Shown in pieces: positions 15,063 through 26,579 of a stretch of DNA of 26,579 nucleotides. The stretch is from Proteobacteria bacterium UBA1844 (GTDB lineage: Bacteria > Pseudomonadota > Gammaproteobacteria > Steroidobacterales > Woeseiaceae), in NCBI GenBank assembly GCA_002338615.1, contig DDIS01000121.1:1-26579 (forward strand), written 5' to 3'. A program made the position numbers and the translations under genes. The notes beneath the pieces are model-generated. The model was not told the origin of the DNA and ran no database searches. It worked only from the letters and a program-made list of their open reading frames with translations. Position 1 is the first letter of the stretch, and the number at the start of each line of letters is the position of its first letter.

Positions 15063-15088
15063 GTCACGCTGCGTTAGCGGCGTGTGAC
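15063..15088 (+). terminator. Hairpin after the UbiM-like gene
   Basis: GTCAC-GCTGC pairs with GCGGC-(GT)-GTGAC around a GTTA loop, with one G-T pair and a two-base bulge, ten bases after the stop codon. There is no T-run, so a factor-independent terminator is doubtful; it may mark the 3' end of either convergent transcript. Confidence 0.35.
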
Positions 15089-15168
15089 GCGCAGCTGGTG
15101 GCAGCGCAACTTTCGGCGTAGTTGTTGCGCGCGCTTGCCTCGGTGTTGCGGCGGGGGCCCGCGCGAAA

Positions 15169-15300
15169 TTACGTGTTGAATCGAGGGAACAACTCGTTGT
15201 TCTCAAGATGGACGTTGTGATAGCGATCCAGAATGTGATTGATCAGCGCGTCGGTCTCGCCGATGTTTACCTCATGCTGAGGCTGGCTCATTCCTGTCAT
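15169..15300 (-). pseudogene. 43-residue ORF: internally deleted RIC/YtfE-ScdA hemerythrin repair protein
   Basis: ATG 15298-15300 to TAA 15169-15171, with GGAG six bases before the start. The peptide reads like two ends of a RIC (iron-sulfur repair, di-iron hemerythrin-like) protein joined together: residues 15-31 (ETDALINHILDRYHNVH) match the first helix of the RIC hemerythrin domain (LIDHIxxRYHxxH), and residues 31-41 (HLENNELFPRF) match its very C-terminus (HIHLENNVLFPRF). The roughly 120 residues between, with the central iron ligands, are missing, and His31 is shared by both parts. It lies about 100 bases after norB on the same strand. RIC genes belong to NsrR/NO regulons, so the place is right. 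It may be dead or a translated microprotein. Confidence 0.6.
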
Positions 15301-15399
15301 GGTGTTCTCCGTGAGTTAGGGGTTCAGAAAATAAATCGCCAACGATGGAGACAGTAGCGGTTCCTCCGCGATGCTCAAATTTGTACGCGCCCGTCAGTT

Positions 15400-17094
15400 T
15401 CACTGTGCGACGACGACCTGCGGCGCGCTGGCGTGCTCAGCCGGCACCGTAACGCGCGCCGCGAGCGAACTTAAGAAACGCCAGACGAAGAACAGGGTCA
15501 CGAGGAACAGTCCCGGGTAGCCGATCCCGGCCATCAGGTAGGGGAAAAATGCGCTGCCGGCCCGCACGCCCGAAAGGTTGAAGCTCAGCAGCCCCAGCGT
15601 GATGATTGCGCCGAAGACCCACATGCCCAGCAGCCAGATACCTGCTTCCCAGCCAGTCAGCAAGCGTCTCCAGCCATGTGTCGCAGGCACCGTACTGACC
15701 TCGACGCCCCGTTGCATCGTTGCACTGTGGCCACGGTGGCCGATTGTCATAAGATCGTAGACGAGCAGCCCGACGCCGATCGCGAACACGAGGCCGAAAA
15801 CCGGGACCAACAGCTTGGCGACCTGCATCGCTTGCGAGACATCGCCGCCGAACCAGTCCAGCCCCAGCGTCCGGTAGACGAAGACCTGGATCGTGCCGCC
15901 GATGGCAAACGCAAAAGCCAGCCCCAGCATGCCGGTGAACACCAGCCAGAAAGCCAGCTTGCCGACGCGCTGATCGAAATCGCGGATGCCGCGCATCCGC
16001 GGTACCGCGTAATAAGCGGCCGACAGCCCGAGCATGCCGAAGGTGCCGAAGAGCGCCAGGTGCGCATGGCTCAGCGTCACCCAGGTGCCGTGCGACCAGA
16101 CGTTGGTCAGCGCAAAGGTCATGGTGAAGCCCAGGATCCCCGCGCCAACCTGCTCGAGTACGACCGAGCCCAGCAGGAAGGCAAAAGCGGGCATGTTCCG
16201 TATCGGTTTTCGATCGTGATGGGCATCCAGGTAGATATGCCAGAAGCAGAAGATCAAAGGCAGCGGCTCGAGCGCACTGAACAAAGAACCCCAGAATTGC
16301 CAGAATTCAGGTGTACCGACCCAGAAATAATGGTGCGCATTGCCAAGTAGCCCAGAGAGCCAGACCAGCGAAATACCCCAGAAAACCGCGTAGCCAACGG
16401 TCTTGATCCTGGCGTCGAACATCAGCACGACGAGGAAGCCGACGAGGCTGATATGAATGACCTCCCACACCCCCTCGACCCAGTAGTGCACCACGTACCA
16501 ACGAAAGTACTCCTGCAGATCCAGCCGCTCGATGAAGAACAGGCCGAAGATCCACACCAGCGTCAGCGCCAGCACACCGAGGCCCAGGCCCCAGTGGATC
16601 TCGTTCCATTCCGATACGGGCGGGAAGGTACGAAGGACGACGTAGCACAGGATGGAAAAGCCGACGAGGATCACGATATCGGCAACGCGGCCCGCTTCAA
16701 GGTATTCGAGTCCTTCGTGCAACCACGGCTGGCCCAGCCACCAGCCGGCAATGCCCTGTTGTGCCAGTAGCTGCGTCAGGACGTTCCAGATCACCACAGC
16801 AACGAGCGCGTAAAACAGGAACTTGATCAGCCACGGCGCAGCCAGTTCGCGTTTGGACAGTAGCGGGCCAACAAAAAGGATGGTGCCGATGAAGCCCGCG
16901 AGAATAAACAGAATACCGAGGTTGGTGTGTTCGGCTCTTACGACATTGAAATTAAACAGGCCCGAGAGCAGCGTCGGGTCAATATGCTGTGCCGCGAGCA
17001 GCAGACCGAAGCCGGTCTGGAAAAAAAACAGGACCAGCATCAGCATGAAAAAACGCATGCTGAGTCGCTGGGTCTGGTATTGGATCCGGATCAT
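15400..17094 (-). CDS. norB: Nitric oxide reductase catalytic subunit NorB (extended)
   Basis: 564 residues, heme-copper oxidase superfamily. Visible counterparts of the cNOR metal ligands: low-spin heme His in RAEHTNLGILF, FeB ligands His in VVHYWVEGVWE and the HisHis pair in GNAHHYFWVG, heme b3 and heme b His in LSHAHLALFG. The conserved NOR glutamates are kept in HYWVEGVWE and SALEPLPL, marking an NO reductase rather than an O2 reductase. It lacks the fused N-terminal cytochrome domain of qNOR. Instead there are two extra helices at the C-terminus (about 475-500 and 520-545), giving 14 predicted helices where cNOR has 12 and about 450-470 residues. It reduces 2 NO to N2O in the inner membrane with NorC. 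Start ATG overlaps the norC stop (ATGA, 17091-17094). Confidence 0.92.
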   Translation of the reverse strand: MIRIQYQTQRLSMRFFMLMLVLFFFQTGFGLLLAAQHIDPTLLSGLFNFNVVRAEHTNLGILFILAGFIGTILFVGPLLSKRELAAPWLIKFLFYALVAVVIWNVLTQLLAQQGIAGWWLGQPWLHEGLEYLEAGRVADIVILVGFSILCYVVLRTFPPVSEWNEIHWGLGLGVLALTLVWIFGLFFIERLDLQEYFRWYVVHYWVEGVWEVIHISLVGFLVVLMFDARIKTVGYAVFWGISLVWLSGLLGNAHHYFWVGTPEFWQFWGSLFSALEPLPLIFCFWHIYLDAHHDRKPIRNMPAFAFLLGSVVLEQVGAGILGFTMTFALTNVWSHGTWVTLSHAHLALFGTFGMLGLSAAYYAVPRMRGIRDFDQRVGKLAFWLVFTGMLGLAFAFAIGGTIQVFVYRTLGLDWFGGDVSQAMQVAKLLVPVFGLVFAIGVGLLVYDLMTIGHRGHSATMQRGVEVSTVPATHGWRRLLTGWEAGIWLLGMWVFGAIITLGLLSFNLSGVRAGSAFFPYLMAGIGYPGLFLVTLFFVWRFLSSLAARVTVPAEHASAPQVVVAQ

Positions 17095-18062
17095 TGTTCT
17101 AGTCCCCCGAGGCTGCGGATATAGGCGACGATTGCGGCTACCTGCTCGGCATCCAGGATGTTGGCGTAAGCCGGCATCACGCCTTTGTTGAACCCGGCGG
17201 CGACCTGCGCGTCGGGCGTGTTGATAGCCGTGTGCAGATAGGTCTCATCGATATGCGCCTGTGAGCCATCGGCAAGTTCCACATCGCTGCCGAAGAGCCC
17301 ACCCCAACCCGGTCCAATGCCAGCCCTGGAGTCCGCGGAATGACAGGCCGTGCAGCCAGTTTCCAGGGCCAGCTTTTTACCGAGCTCCGCGGGGTTGCCC
17401 GGCGCGGCCGAAACGGTGCCGGACGCTGGGGACGACACTGACTCCACAGCGCTTGCTGCGGGCATTGGCAGCGCTTGTGGAAAAGTGAGCCCGGCTACCT
17501 GCGGTACCGGCGGCCAGCCCTCGGTATCCATTTCTGAGGTGTATTTCATAAAAGCAATCAGGCCGCCGATTTCATCGCGGCTCAGCGGCAGGTCCGGCAT
17601 GGTCGATGCATGCGCGCTGCGCCGCTCGACGCGCTCGGCTGCGGCCGGAAACTTGTCGAAGTAGGCCTGTATCGAGTCGACCCCCGCTTCTTGTGCGACT
17701 TCGGGCTTCTGTAGCTGCACCTGTACCGCCGTACGGGTCGGCCAGCTGCCAGCCGAGGGAAGAAAGGCTTCCAGCCAGGCAGGGCCGACATGAGCGTAGG
17801 TCTTGGTCAGGTCCGGCGCGAAATAGGCGCCATTGCCGACGATGGTGTGGCAGCCCATGCAGTTGTAGGCCTGGAAAACGCGTTTGCCCTGGACCGCGTC
17901 ATAGTCAGTGTATGAGACCGCGTCCGGAATCGCCTGGACACGCGAATCAATAAATGACGCAAACGACAGCACGATGAAAATAACGGCCATCAGCCCAAGT
18001 ACACCAATCGCGGTGCGGCGTTTGCGTCCCTCTTCGCAGGGCTCGCCCGGGGCGCAGCTCAC
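17091..18062 (-). CDS. norC: NorC with an additional C-terminal cytochrome c domain (two-heme)
   Basis: 323 residues. Residues 15-40 are the membrane anchor. Residues 55-185 match NorC: GKRVFQAYNCMGCHTIVGNGAYFAPDLTK with heme motif CMGCH, a Met ligand in STMPDLPL, and the NorC ending FMKYTSEMDTEGWPP. After an Ala/Ser/Pro linker (about 195-220) a second class I cytochrome c domain follows, with CTACH in LALETGCTACHSADSRAGIGPGWGGLFG and a Met in KGVMPAYANILD; it resembles the cytochrome c domain found at the C-terminus of some CoxB subunits. Canonical NorC has one heme and about 150 residues. The protein faces the periplasm and feeds NorB. GTG start overlaps the upstream stop (GTGA, 18059-18062) and its own stop overlaps norB, so translation is coupled. 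Confidence 0.92.
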   Translation of the reverse strand: MSCAPGEPCEEGRKRRTAIGVLGLMAVIFIVLSFASFIDSRVQAIPDAVSYTDYDAVQGKRVFQAYNCMGCHTIVGNGAYFAPDLTKTYAHVGPAWLEAFLPSAGSWPTRTAVQVQLQKPEVAQEAGVDSIQAYFDKFPAAAERVERRSAHASTMPDLPLSRDEIGGLIAFMKYTSEMDTEGWPPVPQVAGLTFPQALPMPAASAVESVSSPASGTVSAAPGNPAELGKKLALETGCTACHSADSRAGIGPGWGGLFGSDVELADGSQAHIDETYLHTAINTPDAQVAAGFNKGVMPAYANILDAEQVAAIVAYIRSLGGLEQ

Positions 18063-18391
18063 CGCTGGTGCTCCGCGTCTTGCGCATCGTCCTGTTCAGC
18101 AAGCTCCGCGCGTTCGATGGCGTCGTGTTCGAACAGCGTTCGTACGCTGCCGAAAAATGCGTAGAAGACATAGATGGCAAGCACGAAACCTACGGCAAAA
18201 TAGACCACCCACATGGCACGGGACTCTGCCCAGTAGCTGAAGTCGCGCCACCATGGCCAGGCCAGGAAAAAACTCACCACGCTGGCGACGATCGCGAGCG
18301 AGAGCCTGATAGCGATTTGCGTGCCCGGGTGAGGCACCTTTTGCGCCGCCCCAGCGGCCCCATCATCAAAATTGTCCCCGGATTGGCTCAT
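18059..18391 (-). CDS. Small two-helix membrane protein, first gene of the nor operon
   Basis: 110 residues from ATG 18391, with GAGGAG seven bases upstream (a GTG one codon earlier is possible). A soluble N-terminus of about 25 residues is followed by two hydrophobic helices (IAIRLSLAIVASVVSFFLAWPWW, then AMWVVYFAVGFVLAIYVFYAFFG) and a charged tail (FEHDAIERAELAEQDDAQDAEHQR). No heme motif and no family I can name. Its stop overlaps the norC start by four bases, and it is the promoter-proximal gene after the NsrR-type dyads. That position suggests an assembly factor or an accessory subunit of this NO reductase; this is inference only. Confidence 0.8.
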   Translation of the reverse strand: MSQSGDNFDDGAAGAAQKVPHPGTQIAIRLSLAIVASVVSFFLAWPWWRDFSYWAESRAMWVVYFAVGFVLAIYVFYAFFGSVRTLFEHDAIERAELAEQDDAQDAEHQR

Positions 18392-18426
18392 CACAACGCT
18401 CCTCGACGCATGACCGGATCAAAGTT

Positions 18427-18434
18427 GTTATAAT
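18427..18434. promoter_or_regulatory. Overlapping -10 boxes for nor (minus) and nsrR (plus)
   Basis: GTTATAAT at 18427-18434 reads TATAAC on the minus strand (18432-18427) and TATAAT on the plus strand (18429-18434). The minus-strand -10 directly precedes the nor operon with the first dyad in its -10/-35 spacer. The -35 boxes on either side are weak. Confidence 0.45.
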
Positions 18435-18435
18435 T

Positions 18436-18450
18436 GGTATCTACAATACC
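18436..18450. promoter_or_regulatory. NsrR operator candidate 1 (GGTAT-CTACA-ATACC)
   Basis: Inverted repeat with 5-bp perfect arms and 5-base centre, sharing 12 of 15 bases with the second dyad 35 bp away (centre to centre). It lies just upstream of the nor -10 box, where a bound repressor would block RNA polymerase. Confidence 0.65.
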
Positions 18451-18470
18451 TATTCTCTTCCTATATATTT

Positions 18471-18485
18471 GGTATTGTCAATACC
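18471..18485. promoter_or_regulatory. NsrR operator candidate 2 (GGTATTG-T-CAATACC)
   Basis: A perfect 15-base palindrome with 7-bp arms, 16 bases before the nsrR start codon. Its position suits autoregulation. The sequence differs from the well-known enterobacterial NsrR site, so assignment to NsrR rests on position and on duplication. Confidence 0.7.
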
Positions 18486-18500
18486 GGATGAGGAATACAA

Positions 18501-18938
18501 ATGCGGCTGGCTTCCTTTACAGACTATGGCTTGCGGGTCCTGATGCGCCTCGCGGATACGCCCGACGAGGCGGTTTCCACCGGGCAACTCGCCGACGAGT
18601 TCAAAATATCGCAGCATCACCTGGCCAAGGTGGTGCAGGACCTGGGGCGCGGTGGGTTTATCCTGACCCAGCGCGGCAAGGGCGGAGGCTTACGGCTGGC
18701 GCGAGCGGCACAGACGATCACGCTGGGCGAGGTCGTTCGTCATCTCGAACAGCGCTTTGCGCTGGTGGATTGTTTCCGCGCGGATGGCGGCACCTGTGTC
18801 CTGCAACCACGTTGCCGCCTGAAAAATCAGCTCGCCGCTGCGAGGGAGGCCTTTATCAACGAACTTAATCGCACAACCATCGAAGAGTGCAAATGGCCGG
18901 CCGATGGGACACATGCCGCGCCGAACGCAGCGGCATGA
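18501..18938 (+). CDS. nsrR: NsrR, Rrf2-family NO-sensing repressor
   Basis: 145 residues. The start MRLASFTDYGLRVLMRLA is typical of NsrR, followed by the winged helix (STGQLADEFKISQHHLAKVVQDLGRGGFILTQRGKGGGLRLA). Three cysteines, Cys91, Cys99 and Cys105, occur in VDCFRADGGTCVLQPRCRLK, the NsrR cluster-binding loop, and Asp8 is at the place of the fourth [4Fe-4S] ligand known from Streptomyces NsrR. NO destroys the cluster and releases repression. Ribosome binding site GAGGAA is six bases from the ATG. The gene is divergent from norCB and faces two dyads, so it most likely represses the nor operon and itself. Its stop overlaps the next gene (ATGA). Confidence 0.94.
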   Translation: MRLASFTDYGLRVLMRLADTPDEAVSTGQLADEFKISQHHLAKVVQDLGRGGFILTQRGKGGGLRLARAAQTITLGEVVRHLEQRFALVDCFRADGGTCVLQPRCRLKNQLAAAREAFINELNRTTIEECKWPADGTHAAPNAAA

Positions 18939-19255
18939 AAATTATGATGAGCAATGAATCAGAGAAACCAACGATCAGGATTGAACACGCCGATGACGGA
19001 GTACAGATCGACGCAGATGTCCTCACCAGGTGCTTTCGGATCAGCAGCGATGAGTTGCAACAAGGCATGCGCGACGGCTCGATCACCAGCCGCTTTGAAA
19101 AAGGCGAAGGTGAGGACGACGGCCGGATTCGCCTGACATTCTTTTCGGCCAACTGCCGTGTGCGCATCACGGCCGACGACAGCGGCAATATACTTGGCTG
19201 CAATACGGTGGATTTCGGCAAGCGGCCACTGCCGGCCGCGGTGCGCAATGCCTGA
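18935..19255 (+). CDS. DUF6522-like small protein coupled to nsrR
   Basis: 106 residues from ATG 18935, which overlaps the nsrR stop (18936-18938); ATGs at 18944 and 18947 are also possible. The pattern IDADVLTRCFRISSDELQQGMRDGSITSRFEKGEGEDDGRIRLTFFSANCRVRI matches what I recall of DUF6522, small soluble proteins found near nitrogen-oxide genes in proteobacteria: a strand-helix start, an xGxGEDxGRxRLTF core and a final beta hairpin. No transmembrane segment. Function is not known. The overlap implies translational coupling with nsrR, and it would share the NO-responsive promoter. It ends 11 bases before nei. Confidence 0.7.
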   Translation: MKIMMSNESEKPTIRIEHADDGVQIDADVLTRCFRISSDELQQGMRDGSITSRFEKGEGEDDGRIRLTFFSANCRVRITADDSGNILGCNTVDFGKRPLPAAVRNA

Positions 19256-19266
19256 CAGGTCGGCTT

Positions 19267-20121
19267 ATGCCAGAAGGACCTGAAATACGACGCGCGGCCG
19301 ATCGTGTCGCCAAGGTACTGCTCGATCGTCCTTTGACCGATGTGGCCTTTGCAGCCGATGCCTTTCCGCATCTGCAAGATGCGGCCGATGCTTTGATCGG
19401 ACAGTCGGTTACGCGTATAGACACACGCGGGAAAGCCATGTTGATGCGCTTTAGCGGCGGCCTCACGATGTACTCGCACAATCAACTGTACGGTCGTTGG
19501 GTAACCGCTGCAATCAATGAGATTCCGCTTTCCACCCGAGCACTCAGGGTCACTTTGGGAACGGCTACGCATCGAGCTTTGCTGTACAGCGCATCGGATG
19601 TTGCGCTGTTGGACGAGGTAGCGCTCAGTACTCACCCGTTCCTGGCGCGATTAGGACCCGATATTCTGGATCAACACCTGACGGCCGGACAGATCGTCGA
19701 GCGCGCCTCCAGCCGTGCATTTCGTAATCGAAATTTTGTGGCCCTGTTGCTTGATCAGAATTTCCTGGCGGGCGTCGGCAACTACCTGCGATCGGAAATC
19801 CTGTTTGCCGCTGGTATCAACCCCTGGAGTACGCCGAAACAACTCACGGCAAAACAGCTCATGGCAATTGCGCGCCAGGCACTACATACCTCTCAACGCA
19901 GTTACCGCACTGGCGGGGTCACCAACCCGGCACGCCGGGTGGCCGAAATTCGCAGGCAACTTCGACAAAGCGGTGAACCACACACCCTGGAGAACTATCG
20001 CTTTGCGGTATTTCGGCGCGAGGCTGCGCCATGTTACGCGTGCCGACGACCGATTCGAAAAGTAAGGGCCGCGTCCCGGCCACTTTTTTATTGTGCGACC
20101 TGCCAGAACGTGGACACCTGA
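19267..20121 (+). CDS. nei: Endonuclease VIII (Nei), DNA glycosylase/AP lyase
   Basis: 284 residues. It begins MPEGPEIRRAADRVAK, with the catalytic Pro2 and Glu3, and keeps the order of E. coli Nei: TRGKAMLMRFSGGLTMYSHNQLYGRW with the catalytic-region lysine, LLYSASDVALL, STHPFLARLGPDILD, FRNRNFVALLLDQNFLAGVGNYLRSEIL, and a C-terminal zinc finger with CYAC and CATC around SRPLFYC. Nei removes oxidised pyrimidines and nicks the strand. It follows the DUF6522-like gene by 11 bases and may be read from the nsrR promoter, tying base-excision repair to NO stress; that link is inferred. Slightly longer than E. coli Nei (263), from a basic insertion near 215-235. Confidence 0.95.
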   Translation: MPEGPEIRRAADRVAKVLLDRPLTDVAFAADAFPHLQDAADALIGQSVTRIDTRGKAMLMRFSGGLTMYSHNQLYGRWVTAAINEIPLSTRALRVTLGTATHRALLYSASDVALLDEVALSTHPFLARLGPDILDQHLTAGQIVERASSRAFRNRNFVALLLDQNFLAGVGNYLRSEILFAAGINPWSTPKQLTAKQLMAIARQALHTSQRSYRTGGVTNPARRVAEIRRQLRQSGEPHTLENYRFAVFRREAAPCYACRRPIRKVRAASRPLFYCATCQNVDT

Positions 20122-20177
20122 TCGCCGCGTTCTTACCTGGCATTGTCGTGAGAGGAACTTGAGGTCAATGGCAACAG

Positions 20178-25805
<5,628 letters not shown>

Positions 25806-25913
25806 TGGGAGGTCTGATTGGGAGTCCGGAGGCAAGCCTGACAGATTGGTCAGCGCGCGCAATACGTAGAAGTGCGCATAGAAATCCAAACCGTTTACCA
25901 ACAATACTGCGAT

Positions 25914-25927
25914 CGGATAGGCATCAA
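25914..25927. promoter_or_regulatory. Weak FNR/DNR-like site (TTGAT-N4-ATCCG on the minus strand)
   Basis: One half is perfect, the other matches at three of five positions. It lies about 110 bases before the TonB receptor start and 16 bases before the divergent hemerythrin gene. No -10 box is well placed for either gene, so the call is weak. Confidence 0.25.
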
Positions 25928-25942
25928 TCTGGAGGCGCTATT

Positions 25943-26503
25943 GTGTCGGGTGATATCGCAGCGATTCTTGGCCTGCTTCGCCAGGATCACAAGAACCTGA
26001 CTTGGCTGCTTGCCTTGATGGCGCAAGAGGCTGAACGCCTGGGGCAGGCAGGTGCATCCGATTTTGACTGCTTGCGGGACATCATGCATTACCTCGATGT
26101 GTATCCGGATGCTGTGCATCACCCCACGGAAGACTGCCTGCTGGGTGAACTCAGAAGCGTGCGTCCGGATCTGGCGACGGGGCTGAAGGGCCTGTTGCCG
26201 GAACACCGTCGCATCAGCGAATTGGGGCACAAGATTCGCAATGAACTTGCGTCGATCCAGGTCGAGGCAGGCGTACGACGGGAGATTCTGGTCGCCGACC
26301 TGGAAGACTATGTCGCTACACTGACAAAACATATCGAATGGGAAGATCAAAACCTGTTTCCATGTTTCGAAGTCTTGGTGAATGTAGCCAGCCCATCAGC
26401 TGCGCAACGTATTATGCACGTGGTTGATCCGTTGTTCGGTAGTCAGCCTTCCGCGACATACAGCCGCTTGTTGCACCACCTGCAATTCGCCTACGGCCGC
26501 TAG
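25943..26503 (+). CDS. Hemerythrin-domain protein
   Basis: 186 residues from GTG 25943, with GGAGG seven bases upstream; the frame is open earlier but without homology. A four-helix hemerythrin domain carries likely iron ligands in QDHKNL (near 16), AVHHPTED (near 55-60), LPEHRRISELGHK (near 85) and TKHIEWEDQNLFP (near 130). The HHPxED and HxxxED patterns fit the HHE cation-binding family that binds O2 or NO, or acts in iron-sulfur repair. About 40 residues at the C-terminus (VVDPLFGSQPSATYSRLLHHLQFAYGR) lie outside the domain. Divergent from the TonB receptor-nirS-porin operon, so it probably belongs to the same NO/O2 response. Confidence 0.9.
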   Translation: MSGDIAAILGLLRQDHKNLTWLLALMAQEAERLGQAGASDFDCLRDIMHYLDVYPDAVHHPTEDCLLGELRSVRPDLATGLKGLLPEHRRISELGHKIRNELASIQVEAGVRREILVADLEDYVATLTKHIEWEDQNLFPCFEVLVNVASPSAAQRIMHVVDPLFGSQPSATYSRLLHHLQFAYGR

Positions 26504-26579
26504 TGTCCCGTGCGGCTAATTCGTTGATCTATTTCGGCCCGTTTTTCCGTCCTGCGGCGTTTTGCCTTCTCGCCATAGC
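26500..26579 (-). CDS. Possible C-terminal end of a convergent gene (partial)
   Basis: On the minus strand a frame open at the window edge ends at TAG 26500-26502, reading a charged tail (EKAKRRRTEKRAEIDQRIS) with no family signature. It would overlap the end of the hemerythrin gene by one or two bases. Only 25 residues are visible, so this may be chance. Confidence 0.25.
   Translation of the reverse strand, partial: YGEKAKRRRTEKRAEIDQRISRTGH

Noticed and set aside
15676..16350. Open frame of 224 codons on the plus strand opposite norB
   Set aside because: Glu/Gln/His-rich low-complexity translation typical of the complement of a membrane protein gene.
18865..19635. 256-codon minus-strand frame across nsrR, DUF6522-like gene and nei
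   Set aside because: Runs antisense to three supported plus-strand genes and shows no known motif.

Overview
The window reads as a chromosomal stretch of a Gram-negative proteobacterium. Outer-membrane proteins (efflux channel, TonB receptor, porin), periplasmic c-type cytochromes, a ubiquinone-type hydroxylase, an E. coli-like Nei and a typical NsrR all point to Gammaproteobacteria. Together with the nirS/nor content, a marine or sediment lineage such as the Woeseiaceae is possible, but that is inference. I see no rRNA, tRNA, CRISPR array, transposase or phage gene.

Layout. 1-5940: the end of a NodT-type efflux channel, a relic of a YCII-family gene, a MocR-type regulator, an HDOD protein, an exported RidA-like protein, a DUF924 protein, a YghU-type glutathione transferase and a bacteriohemerythrin. 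5941-6161 is rich in small palindromes and holds an FNR/DNR-like dyad. 6162-12368: a small unknown protein, a membrane/spermidine-synthase fusion, a DUF2231 and an internally duplicated four-helix membrane protein, a Cys-rich helix-turn-helix regulator with an AT-rich dyad in front of it, an OsmC protein, a membrane-bound LuxR-type protein and a cytochrome b561. 12365-15053: a cytochrome P450 with an atypical I-helix and a divergent UbiM-like FAD hydroxylase.

15169-18391 (minus strand) is a nitric oxide reductase operon: a small two-helix membrane protein, a two-heme NorC and a long NorB, joined by 4-base overlaps, followed by a 43-codon ORF that looks like an internally deleted RIC/YtfE repair protein. 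Divergent from it lie nsrR, a DUF6522-like gene overlapping the nsrR stop, and nei. Two related dyads (GGTAT-N5-ATACC) lie between nor and nsrR and are the likely NsrR operators.

21433-25805 (minus strand) is a tight operon: TonB-dependent receptor, cytochrome cd1 nitrite reductase with an extra N-terminal cytochrome c domain, then an outer-membrane porin. A hemerythrin-domain gene is divergent from it.

Together the second half encodes periplasmic nitrite to NO (NirS) and NO to N2O (NorBC) with NO sensing by NsrR. Both enzymes carry an additional cytochrome c domain, suggesting a shared change in how electrons are delivered. No heme d1 maturation genes, nosZ or norQ/norD are inside the window. 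The main points worth a second look are the c-c-d1 NirS, the two-heme NorC with the 14-helix NorB, the collapsed RIC mini-ORF, and the receptor-nirS-porin arrangement.
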